Shown here: piece by piece, positions 8,916 through 15,602 of the stretch
Layout: each line of letters begins with the position of its first letter
Position numbering within the stretch: the first letter of the stretch is position 1
Assembly (NCBI GenBank): GCA_036381125.1
Contig: DASVDK010000221.1
Location: 1 to 21,860 of the forward strand
Direction: 5' to 3'
DNA length: 21,860 nucleotides
Source: DASVDK01 sp036381125 [NCBI: Thermodesulfobacteriota bacterium]
Lineage (GTDB): Bacteria > DASVDK01
The notes under the pieces: generated by a model
Seen by the model: the letters and a program-made list of their open reading frames with translations, nothing else
What the model was told of the DNA's origin: nothing
The model's database searches: none
Program-made: the position numbers and the translations under genes

Positions 8916-10502
8916 TCAAGGCCGGTCGAGCCAGACCTTCCGCATCGGCACGTACGGGGCTCCCAGGGCGCTCACCTCGACCCCCCTGACCGACGGCTGG
9001 TAGGCCTGCTCGTACCAGATGTGGAGAATCGGGATGATCGGCACGTCCTCGAGCACCTGCGCCTCGACGCGGCGGTAGATCTCCGCACGGCGCACCGGGT
9101 TCAGCTCGCGCCGGCCCTCGTCGAGGAGCGCGTCGACCTGCGGGTTCGAATAGTGCCAGTAGTTGTACCGGGACTGCGAATGAAAGAGGATGCCGAGGAT
9201 GTTGTCGGGATCCGGCAGGTCGGCGAACCAGGCGTAGCGGAAGAGCGACATGCGGCCCTCGGTGAGGAACCGCTGGAACTGCGGCCAGTCGTCGGCGAAC
9301 CTCGGCTCGGCGGCGAGCCCCAGGGCGTGCGCGGCATCCGCGATCCCGTCGAACTCCGCCCGCTGTGCCTCGGAGCGGACGGCGGACCACATCTCGAAGC
9401 CGCGCACGGCCTCCGGCCCCCCCGCCTCCCCGAGGAGCGCCGCGGCCCGCGCGCGATCGACCCGCGGCACGTCGCGCGCCGGGTTGTAGCCGAGCACGCC
9501 GGGCGGCAGGATCCCCGCGGCGGGCCGGTGCTTGCCCTTCGTCCCCGCCTCGACGACCGCCGCCCGATCGAACGCGAGCAGGAGCGCCATGCGCACCCGC
9601 GGGTCCCTCCACTCCGGCCTGGAGAGGTTGAACCCGTAGAACTGCAGGGCGAGCGTCGGCCGCCGGACGACCGGGAACGTCCCCGACGCGAGCGCCTCGT
9701 CCCGCAGCTCGCTCGGGATGGGCGACTCGTCGAAGTCGCCCTTCCGGAACGCGCGGTAGATGTCCGCGTCGGTGGCCGTCGGCATGATCGCGTAGCGGAT
9801 CCGATCGAGATAGGGCCGGCCCCGGAAGTGGGCGGGGTTGGCTTCGAGGACGATCGCCTTGCCCTCGTCCCACCTGACGATCCTGAAGGGCCCCGTGCCG
9901 ACCGGCGCCCGCTCGAAGGGGACATCCTTCGACTCGACCGCCTCGCGGGGGACGATCTTGGCCTTGTTCGTGGCGAGCAGCGACAGGAACGGGGCGTAGG
10001 GCTCCTCGAGCGTGACCTCGACCCGATTCGGGGTCACGGCCCGCACACCGCGAAGCGTCTCGGTCCTGCCCTGCCGTACGTCCCTGGCGCCGACGATGAG
10101 ATCGAACGTCTCCCCGGCGGTCGACCGCGTCTCGGGCTTGAAGAGGCGCGTCAGCGAGTAGACGACGTCGTCGGCCGTGACGGCGCGGCCCGAGTGGAAG
10201 CGGACGTCCCGCCTGAGGTCGAAGGTGTAGACGCGACCGTCACGCGACACCCGCCAGGAGCGGGCAATGGCCGGGATGATGTTCAGATCGCGGTCGAAGT
10301 CGACCAGCCCGTCGAAGATCTGCTGGATGACGGTCACCGCGTAGTAGTCGGTCGACCGCGCGGGGTCGAGCGTCCGCGGGGAGTAGCGGAGCGGGAACCT
10401 GTAGGTTCCGCCGATTCTGGGCGTAGGATCACCCGCATGGCCGGACGGCGCCCCGACGTGGAGCAGGAGTGCCGTGAGGGCAAGCGCGAGCAACCGCAGC
10501 AT
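8916..10502 (-). CDS. Peptide/solute ABC-type substrate-binding protein (SBP_bac_5, OppA-like)
   Basis: A 528-residue periplasmic binding protein of the oligopeptide/nickel family. A Sec signal peptide covers about residues 1-23 (MLRLLALALTALLLHVGAPS, then GHAG), with no lipobox cysteine. Family-typical blocks are GGTYRFPLRYSPRTLDPA, the YTFDLRRDVRFHSGRAVTADDVVYSLTR-type segment near 90-120, PVGTGPFRIVRWDEGKAIVLEANP near 200, and the C-terminal PIIPILHIWYEQAY. No permease or ATPase gene is next to it, so it is an orphan here. It is followed by a histidine kinase and a receiver, which favours a sensing role or a transporter encoded elsewhere. It starts at the ATG at 10502 with a weak GAGG about 8 bases upstream; a consensus-like promoter and a 5' UTR hairpin lie upstream. 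Actual ligand unknown. Confidence 0.9.
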   Translation of the reverse strand: MLRLLALALTALLLHVGAPSGHAGDPTPRIGGTYRFPLRYSPRTLDPARSTDYYAVTVIQQIFDGLVDFDRDLNIIPAIARSWRVSRDGRVYTFDLRRDVRFHSGRAVTADDVVYSLTRLFKPETRSTAGETFDLIVGARDVRQGRTETLRGVRAVTPNRVEVTLEEPYAPFLSLLATNKAKIVPREAVESKDVPFERAPVGTGPFRIVRWDEGKAIVLEANPAHFRGRPYLDRIRYAIMPTATDADIYRAFRKGDFDESPIPSELRDEALASGTFPVVRRPTLALQFYGFNLSRPEWRDPRVRMALLLAFDRAAVVEAGTKGKHRPAAGILPPGVLGYNPARDVPRVDRARAAALLGEAGGPEAVRGFEMWSAVRSEAQRAEFDGIADAAHALGLAAEPRFADDWPQFQRFLTEGRMSLFRYAWFADLPDPDNILGILFHSQSRYNYWHYSNPQVDALLDEGRRELNPVRRAEIYRRVEAQVLEDVPIIPILHIWYEQAYQPSVRGVEVSALGAPYVPMRKVWLDRP

Positions 10503-10525
10503 CGAGATGGCCTCGCTCCCGGTCG

Positions 10526-10566
10526 GGGGACCCGACCCGTGCGATGGCCGCGCGGGTCGGTTCCCC
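10526..10566 (-). other. 5' UTR hairpin of the binding-protein operon
   Basis: Two 14-base arms (10566-10553 and 10539-10526) pair with one mismatch around a 13-base loop, beginning about 6 bases after the predicted transcription start. There is no T-tract after it, so it is not an intrinsic terminator. It could stabilise the mRNA or act as a regulatory structure. Confidence 0.5.
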
Positions 10567-10578
10567 AGGAGGGCCGCG

Positions 10579-10608
10579 ACGTTACCCGCGTCACGCTCGG
10601 GGTGTCAA
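10579..10608 (-). promoter_or_regulatory. Predicted sigma-70 promoter for the binding protein-kinase-receiver operon
   Basis: A perfect TTGACA (10608-10603), an 18-base spacer and TAACGT (10584-10579) on the minus strand. Predicted start near 10572 gives a leader of about 70 bases. It sits 4 bases after the T-tract of the upstream terminator, a tight end-to-start boundary. Confidence 0.6.
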
Positions 10609-10612
10609 GGGC

Positions 10613-10647
10613 AAAAAAAATGACGGCCCCGGGAGAGTGACCGTCAT
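10613..10647 (-). terminator. Intrinsic terminator of the small-peptide gene
   Basis: On the minus strand ATGACGG (10647-10641) pairs perfectly with CCGTCAT (10626-10620) across a 14-base loop and runs into eight T residues (10620-10613). This is the clearest Rho-independent terminator in the window. It closes the sigma-54 unit 56 bases after the peptide stop. Confidence 0.85.
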
Positions 10648-10703
10648 GCTGCAGATGCAGCCAGGAGAACTGGAAGATCAGGCTTGACGAAGCTCGAGGA
10701 AGA

Positions 10704-10805
10704 CTAGACGCCGCCGCCGCCCTCCGCGAGCGCCGGCAGCACGTACGCGGCAACCGTGGCGCCCGTAACGAACAGCGTGACGAGAACTCTGCGCAGACCC
10801 TTCAT
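10704..10805 (-). CDS. 33-residue signal-peptide-like small protein, sigma-54 promoted
   Basis: A short gene of 33 codons plus TAG. The product starts MKGLRRVLVTLFVTGATVAA, continues YVLPALA and ends EGGGGV. Lys and two Arg precede a hydrophobic core of about 20 residues and an ALA-E site that fits signal peptidase I; cleavage would leave only the hexapeptide EGGGGV. Otherwise it would stay as a one-helix inner-membrane protein. Support for a real gene comes from its signals: GGAGGG at 10819-10814 with 8-base spacing to the ATG, a -24/-12 promoter upstream, and an intrinsic terminator downstream. No other gene lies in that transcript of about 243 bases. I recognise no family; a functional sRNA with incidental coding is the main alternative. 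Confidence 0.7.
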   Translation of the reverse strand: MKGLRRVLVTLFVTGATVAAYVLPALAEGGGGV

Positions 10806-10813
10806 CTCTCAAC

Positions 10814-10819
10814 CCTCCC
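10814..10819 (-). promoter_or_regulatory. Strong ribosome binding site of the 33-codon gene
   Basis: GGAGGG, embedded in GGGGAGGGTTGAGAG, lies 8 bases before the ATG at 10805. It is among the best Shine-Dalgarno matches in the window and decides the frame and start of the small gene over the other frames in this stretch. Confidence 0.75.
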
Positions 10820-10866
10820 CAGGAAGCCATGCACGTGGAGCAAACCGGAATCGCCCACTGGCCTGA

Positions 10867-10881
10867 GCAAGGAGGGTGCCA
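10867..10881 (-). promoter_or_regulatory. Sigma-54 (-24/-12) promoter
   Basis: The minus strand reads TGGCAC-CCTCC-TTGC followed by T. GG (10880-10879) and GC (10868-10867) are separated by exactly 10 bases, the strict RpoN spacing, and the consensus TGGCAC and TTGCW blocks match fully. Predicted +1 is near 10855, giving a 50-base leader to the ATG at 10805. An NtrC-family activator gene ends about 230 bases upstream. Confidence 0.85.
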
Positions 10882-10918
10882 CCATTGCCGCGCCGCACCA
10901 TGGCGGGCAGGACGTCCG

Positions 10919-10931
10919 TAAACTATTGTTA
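10919..10931 (-). promoter_or_regulatory. IHF-like site upstream of the sigma-54 promoter
   Basis: TAACAATAGTTTA on the minus strand matches the IHF consensus WATCAANNNNTTR with one mismatch. It lies at about -64 to -76 from the predicted start, the usual bending position between enhancer and sigma-54 promoter. It falls in the only AT-rich island of this intergenic region (10919-10945). Confidence 0.5.
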
Positions 10932-11063
10932 TATCTATGGATTCTCCGAGCGGTGCCGAAGGCCGCCCGATGGCCGGGGTGCGAGGTGCCCAGCCGCCCG
11001 TGCAGCCCCCCTCGGCCGGACGCCTGGCCCGTACGCGAATCGCCGCGCCACGCGTGCTCCAGC

Positions 11064-11106
11064 GCACAACTGCCACGGAAACTGTGCAATGCCCTGTGGA
11101 GTGTGC
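11064..11106 (-). promoter_or_regulatory. Candidate enhancer (UAS) with repeated TGTGC half-sites
   Basis: GCACA (11064-11068) and TGTGC (11083-11087) form an inverted repeat with a 14-base gap; another TGTGC (11102-11106) follows 19 bases on. The cluster is about 210-250 bases upstream of the sigma-54 start, a common distance for activator sites. Assignment to the adjacent regulator is inference. Confidence 0.35.
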
Positions 11107-11113
11107 AGCCGTG

Positions 11114-12613
11114 TCAGCGGAGGACTGGCGGGACCGGAACGGCCGGCGTGTCCTCGTCGTCGGGGTCGGCTTCGCCCGGCCCGAGGGTCCGTCGGTCGGC
11201 CGTCGAGAGCGCCTCGGCGCGGCGGCGGCGGCCGATCTCGCCGAGGTCTTCCCGGATGCCCAGCTCGTCGAGCTTGGCCATGAGGGTATTGCGGTGGATG
11301 CCGAGGATCTGTGCGGCCCGGCTCTGGTTGCCGCCGGTGTCCTCGAGGATGCGCAGGATGTAGCGCCGCTCGAAGCTCTCCCGCGCCTCCTTGAGCGTCC
11401 AGCGCTCGCCGGCGTCGGTTGCCGGCAGCTCGACGGCGCGGTCGAACAGCTCGGCCGGCAGCTCCTTGACGGTGATGAGCTGCTCGCCCGGGGCGAGGAC
11501 GACGAGGCGCTCGACCATGTTCTCGAGCTCGCGGATGTTCCCCGGCCAGGCGTACCGGCAGAGCACGTCCATGGCCTTGGCCGAGAAGCCGGGCACGCGC
11601 TTGCGGAAGCTCCGGGTGAAGCGCCCGAGGAAGTGCTCGGCGAGGAGCGGGATGTCCCCTCGCCGCTCCCTGAGGGGCGGCAGCGAGATCGGCACCACGT
11701 TGAGCCTGAAGTAGAGGTCGCTGCGGAAGAGCCCCCGGCGAACCGCCTCGGCGAGGTCGGTGTTCGTGGCGGACACGATCCGCACGTCCACCGGGATGGT
11801 CCGCGGGCTGCCGACCCGCTGGATCTCGCGCTCCTGCAGGACGCGCAGGAGCTTGGCCTGCAGGCTCATGGGGAGGGTCGCGATCTCGTCCAGGAACAGG
11901 GTGCCGCCGTGCGCGAACTCGAACTTGCCGATCTTGCGCTCGTACGCGCCGGTGAACGCCCCCTTCTCGTGGCCGAAGAACTCGCTCTCCATCAGCTCCT
12001 GCGGGATGGCGGCGCAGTTGACGGCCACGAAGGGCGCCGCCCGGCGCGGGCTCTCGCGGTGGATCGACCGGGCGATCAGCTCCTTGCCCGTCCCGCTCTC
12101 GCCCGTGATGAGCACGCTCGAGGTCGTCTGGGCCACCTTCCGCACGAGGCCGAAGATCTCGAGCATGCGGGGATCGCGCGAGACGATGTCGCCGAAGGTG
12201 CGGCCGGCAAGCTCGCTCCTGAGGAACGCGACCTCCCGCTCGAGGGCCTGCTTGGCGATGATCTTCTCGGACAGGGCGAGGAGGTCGTCCGGCGCGAAGG
12301 GCTTGACCAGGTAGTCGTAGGCCCCGAGCTTCATCGCCGCCACGGCCTTCTCGGCCGTGTTGACCGCCGACACCATCACCACCTCGACCGAGGGGTCGAG
12401 CATCTTGATGTCGGAGAGGACGGCGAGCCCGTCCCGGCCCGGCATGGTGATGTCCAGGAAGACGATGTTGACCGTGACGGTGCGCAGGACCTCGAGGGCG
12501 TCGCGGCCGTTCTCGGCCGAGAAGGTCTGGTAGTGATCCTCGAGCGTCAGCTCGATGGCCTGGCGAACGGCGGGCTCGTCGTCGACGACGAGGACGACGG
12601 GCTTGAGGTCCAT
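11114..12613 (-). CDS. NtrC-family sigma-54-dependent response regulator
   Basis: A 499-residue activator. Receiver domain with D11-D12, phospho-acceptor D54 (VFLDITMPG) and K104. AAA+ domain with Walker A GESGTGKE (171-178), the sigma-54 contact loop GAFTGA (218-223), Walker B LFLDEI (239-244) and arginine-finger region RSDLYFRL. C-terminal Fis-type HTH (about 412-453, GNQSRAAQILGIHRNTL). An unusual acidic, Pro-rich tail of about 45 residues follows. The intact GAFTGA means it can activate RpoN promoters. I take the ATG at 12613, beside the conserved LVVDDE; a TTG at 12649 inside the kinase 3' end is the alternative. It starts 10 bases after the kinase stop, so the two are co-transcribed. 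The nearest candidate target is the -24/-12 promoter 233 bases beyond its stop. Confidence 0.94.
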   Translation of the reverse strand: MDLKPVVLVVDDEPAVRQAIELTLEDHYQTFSAENGRDALEVLRTVTVNIVFLDITMPGRDGLAVLSDIKMLDPSVEVVMVSAVNTAEKAVAAMKLGAYDYLVKPFAPDDLLALSEKIIAKQALEREVAFLRSELAGRTFGDIVSRDPRMLEIFGLVRKVAQTTSSVLITGESGTGKELIARSIHRESPRRAAPFVAVNCAAIPQELMESEFFGHEKGAFTGAYERKIGKFEFAHGGTLFLDEIATLPMSLQAKLLRVLQEREIQRVGSPRTIPVDVRIVSATNTDLAEAVRRGLFRSDLYFRLNVVPISLPPLRERRGDIPLLAEHFLGRFTRSFRKRVPGFSAKAMDVLCRYAWPGNIRELENMVERLVVLAPGEQLITVKELPAELFDRAVELPATDAGERWTLKEARESFERRYILRILEDTGGNQSRAAQILGIHRNTLMAKLDELGIREDLGEIGRRRRAEALSTADRRTLGPGEADPDDEDTPAVPVPPVLR

Positions 12614-12623
12614 GGAGAAGGGA

Positions 12624-14822
12624 TTACCGCGGCCCCCAGGGGCTGTCAAACGCGGGCAGGCGGACCCGGAAGACCGTCCCCTGCGCCAGCTCGCTCTCCA
12701 CCGTCACGGTCCCCCCGTGGGCCTCGACGATCTTCTTCACGATGGCGAGCCCGAGCCCGGTGCCGCCGTGCTTCCGGGTGGAGGATCCGTCCACCTGATA
12801 GAAGCGATCGAAGATCTTCGGCAGGTGCTCGGGCGGGATGCCGATGCCGTCGTCGGCCACCGCGATCTCCACCTCGTGCGCCGCGTGCCCCACCGCGTCG
12901 GCCGGCAGGATGGCGGCCCCCGCCCCGCTCGCGACGAGATCGGGTGCCAGCGCCTCGGTCGGCGCCGCGGCCACGGCCCGCACCGTGAGCGTGACGTGCC
13001 CGCCGGCCGGGGTGAACTTCACGGCGTTGCGCAGGAGGTTGGTCACCACCTGCATGAGCTTCGCCCGCTCCCCCCGGATGTCGGGGAGCCCTCGCGGCAC
13101 CGTGAGCGCCAGCTCGACCCCCTTCTGCTTGGCCAGCGGCTGGACCTCCCCGAGGCTGCTCTCCACCAGCTCGCCGGTCGTGACCCGCTCGAGCCTCGGG
13201 ACGTACTTGCCGACCTCGAGCCGCGTCAGCTCGAGGAGGTCCTCGATCAGGGTCTTGAGCCGGTCGGTGCTCTTGCGCATGGCCATCATGCAGTCGAGCT
13301 GGGCCGCGTTGAGCTCGCCGATCTCCTGGCTCACGAGGAGGTCGAGGTAGCCGACGATCGGCGAGATCGGCGTGATCAGCTCGTGGGAGATGTTCTGGAT
13401 GAACTCCCCCTTGAGCCGGTCGAGCTCCTTCAGCTCGTCGTGCGCCCGCGTCAGGTTCGAGAAGAGCTGCGCGTTCTCGAGGGCCACGGCGGCCTGGTTG
13501 GCGAGCGTGCCGAGCGTCTCGAGGTCCTCGCTCGAGTACGGGGTGCCGTCCGCGCGGGCGCCGAGGGCGAGGACGCCCGAGAGCCGGTCCTTGACCGCGA
13601 GGACGACCCCCACCTGCGCGTCGTTGGCCTCGAGCCAGGTCCCCTGCGCGACGCGCCGCGCGTCGGCGATCGGGCTCAGGAGGTCCTGGCGCACGAGGAT
13701 CCGCTCGGCCCCGCTGAAGCGCCGCTCCCACCCCTCGGGCTGGGGTGCGAGCGGCCTCAGGCCGACGCCGGCCTCGTACACGACCCCCGGCTCGCGATCG
13801 CCGATGAGCGCGAGCACGACACGCGGGCTCTCCATGGCGCGGCTCACCGTCTCCACGATCTTGCCGAGCAGCGTCCCGAGGTCGAGGATCGTCGTCATGG
13901 ACCGCGAGAGGTCGCGCAGGCTCTCGAGGTAGGCGTAGCGGCGGCGGAAGAGCGTCTGCTCGATCGTCTGCTCGGTCTTGAGCTTGAGGCTCGGGAAGAG
14001 GAGCGCGATGAAGAGGAACAGGACCGACATGACGAGCGAGAAGAGCAGGTTCACCTGGCCGAAGAAGAGCTGCTGCGCGATGATCGCGACGCCGAACGCC
14101 GGCAGGATCACGAGCACGGCCAGCGCCGTGAGGGTCAGCGACTTCTTGAGCACCAGCGTGATGTCCATGAGCTGGTACTTGAGGATCGCGTAGCCGAGCA
14201 CGGCGCAGTACAGGAACATGAAGTAGTTCCCGTACGGCACGATGTGGATCCCGAACATCGGGAGGAAGTTGGTCGACCCCCCGGCGAACCCGATCGCCGA
14301 CCCGACGATGACGTAGCGCGTCTGCGCCTTCTTGAGGCCGGTGACCTCGATGTGCGCGCGGACGAGCTGGAGCGTCGCCTGCGCGACGATGAAGACGTAG
14401 AAGGTGAGGAACACCGGGTAGAGCGGGCCGGCCTGCGGGAAGAAGGCGAACTCGCTGACCCGGTCGACGCGCGGGATGAAGGGGGGCGTCAGGGCCAGCA
14501 CGAAGAAGAGCACCGAGCAGACGTACGACGCGTCGAGCAGCCGGCTCTCCTCCCGCCGGCCGGTGAGCACCATGATGAAGTGCAGGTAGAGGGTCGGGAT
14601 GAAGGCCGCGGCCAGGTGGGCGAAGCGGCTCCACCAGAGCGCCGCCCCGGGGCTGTCCGCCAGGCTGTGCAGGAAGAGCGCCAGCGACCAGAGGCCGACG
14701 ACGGCCGACAGGAGCGAGAAGACCCGGTTCAGGCGGCTCTTGGCGTTCCGCCAGAAGACGAACGTCCCCAGCGCGATGCAGGAGATCGCCGTGAGCAGCG
14801 TCGAGGCGGAGTAGACGATCAC
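12624..14822 (-). CDS. Multi-pass membrane GAF sensor histidine kinase
   Basis: 732 residues from a GTG at 14822 preceded by GGAGGG (14834-14829). The N-terminal 280 residues hold about nine hydrophobic segments (near 5-24, 34-53, 66-87, 99-116, 134-155, 170-187, 199-217, 229-250, 257-278), resembling 7TM-type histidine-kinase sensors plus two helices. A GAF domain (about 310-455), coiled linker, HisKA with H480 (NISHELITPISPIVGY) and HATPase with N-box around N595-N599, DDGIGIPP and GTGLGLAI follow. A loop of about 30 Ala/Pro-rich residues (617-649) is inserted between the N and G1 boxes. Such sensors usually detect membrane-linked or small diffusible signals. The overall plan resembles PrsK of PEP-CTERM systems, but no exosortase gene is present. 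It pairs with the sigma-54 regulator directly downstream. Confidence 0.92.
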   Translation of the reverse strand: MIVYSASTLLTAISCIALGTFVFWRNAKSRLNRVFSLLSAVVGLWSLALFLHSLADSPGAALWWSRFAHLAAAFIPTLYLHFIMVLTGRREESRLLDASYVCSVLFFVLALTPPFIPRVDRVSEFAFFPQAGPLYPVFLTFYVFIVAQATLQLVRAHIEVTGLKKAQTRYVIVGSAIGFAGGSTNFLPMFGIHIVPYGNYFMFLYCAVLGYAILKYQLMDITLVLKKSLTLTALAVLVILPAFGVAIIAQQLFFGQVNLLFSLVMSVLFLFIALLFPSLKLKTEQTIEQTLFRRRYAYLESLRDLSRSMTTILDLGTLLGKIVETVSRAMESPRVVLALIGDREPGVVYEAGVGLRPLAPQPEGWERRFSGAERILVRQDLLSPIADARRVAQGTWLEANDAQVGVVLAVKDRLSGVLALGARADGTPYSSEDLETLGTLANQAAVALENAQLFSNLTRAHDELKELDRLKGEFIQNISHELITPISPIVGYLDLLVSQEIGELNAAQLDCMMAMRKSTDRLKTLIEDLLELTRLEVGKYVPRLERVTTGELVESSLGEVQPLAKQKGVELALTVPRGLPDIRGERAKLMQVVTNLLRNAVKFTPAGGHVTLTVRAVAAAPTEALAPDLVASGAGAAILPADAVGHAAHEVEIAVADDGIGIPPEHLPKIFDRFYQVDGSSTRKHGGTGLGLAIVKKIVEAHGGTVTVESELAQGTVFRVRLPAFDSPWGPR

Positions 14823-14873
14823 GGCCGGCCCTCCGTCGTGTCCGTGCCCGTCACATGGCCGCCATCATAGCGA

Positions 14874-15602
14874 CTAGGCGATCTCCTGGGGATCGGGGTG
14901 CCCGGCGGGCGCGGCGACGGCGCGCTTGGGCATCGGCCAGAACGCCCAGTTCTCCCGCTGGAAGCGCCGGTAGTCCTCGCCGAAGAGCTCGAGCAGGCGG
15001 CGCTCCTCGAGGTAGCTGCGCAGGACCTGGAGGTTCACGTTGACCAGCAGCGCGAAGACGAGCGTGTACCAGGAGTTGGTCGCCAGCGGGATCCCCACCA
15101 CCTCGAGGAAGACGCCGCAGTAGATCGGGTGCCGCATGAGCCGGTAGGGCCCGGTGCGGACGAGCCGCCGGGGCACGTGCAGCTTGTTCTCGCCGAGGAT
15201 GTGGATGCCCCACTGGGGCCCCAGCGTGATCATCCCCCACCAGCGCAGCACGAAGGCCAGGCCGTAGAGGAGGAGCCCCGCCGCCGTGGCCGGCCAGAGG
15301 ATCGCCCGCTCCATGAAGAAGAACTCGAAGGTCGTGCCGTACATCATGATGATGTAGGCGGCCGACACGGCGGCGAGCGACCAGTCGCCGGACAGCGTGC
15401 GCGGCTCCCGTTCGTTCGTCGTGAAGAAGTTCTCCCAGAGCCGCTCGCTGCCGGCGAAGAGCAGGAAGAAGGTGAAGAACGTGTACGAGTGCTCGCGCCG
15501 CGTCGAGTACTGGGAGAAGTGCAGGTAGATGACGATCGCGAGCCCCACGATGGACACGAGGATCAGGAGCGGGATGACGTTGAGTCGACGAAGCGGTCTC
15601 AT
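14874..15602 (-). CDS. Isoprenylcysteine carboxyl methyltransferase-like membrane protein
   Basis: A 242-residue integral membrane protein with about five hydrophobic segments (near 9-27, 41-50, 76-90, 103-120, 164-192). The signature of the ICMT/PEMT superfamily is present: GPYRLMRHPIYCG (151-163) and a conserved EERRL...Y region (199-211) that line the S-adenosylmethionine and substrate pocket. Bacterial members methylate or modify lipids and hydrophobic small molecules; some have no proven activity. The ATG at 15602 overlaps the ketoacyl synthase stop (ATGA), so the two are translationally coupled and may share a lipid or polyketide-like pathway. That is inference. The substrate cannot be read from sequence. 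A TATGAT box lies just downstream (14869-14864) and might help drive the kinase gene. Confidence 0.75.
   Translation of the reverse strand: MRPLRRLNVIPLLILVSIVGLAIVIYLHFSQYSTRREHSYTFFTFFLLFAGSERLWENFFTTNEREPRTLSGDWSLAAVSAAYIIMMYGTTFEFFFMERAILWPATAAGLLLYGLAFVLRWWGMITLGPQWGIHILGENKLHVPRRLVRTGPYRLMRHPIYCGVFLEVVGIPLATNSWYTLVFALLVNVNLQVLRSYLEERRLLELFGEDYRRFQRENWAFWPMPKRAVAAPAGHPDPQEIA

Larger units (their letters stand above)
10882..11113. other. Intergenic regulatory region between the sigma-54 regulator and the small-peptide gene
   Basis: With the leader of the small gene this gene-free stretch is 308 bases. It holds the candidate enhancer half-sites, the IHF-like AT-rich island and the -24/-12 promoter. 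No terminator was found after the regulator stop at 11114, so readthrough into the peptide gene down to the terminator at 10613 is possible. Reading frames here are interrupted or arginine-rich and unconvincing. Confidence 0.6.

Noticed and set aside
5222-8989. A 1255-codon open frame on the plus strand, and other long plus-strand frames (for example 204-1400, 10937-12988, 12555-14870).
   Set aside because: They are antisense to well-identified genes, are full of Arg, Gly, Asp and Ala with repeated low-complexity runs, and have no domain motifs. They are a by-product of strong GC bias at third positions.
10678-10834. An alternative 50-codon frame through the small-peptide gene (starting MASWGGLRDEG).
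   Set aside because: Its ATG lies upstream of the strong GGAGGG site, and its product is arginine-rich and protein-unlike; the signal-peptide frame fits the ribosome binding site better.
11114-14822. Assignment of the kinase/regulator pair as PrsK/PrsR of a PEP-CTERM/exosortase system.
   Set aside because: Domain plans are similar, but there is no exosortase, no PEP-CTERM protein, and the small peptide lacks a PEP motif. I kept only the generic call.
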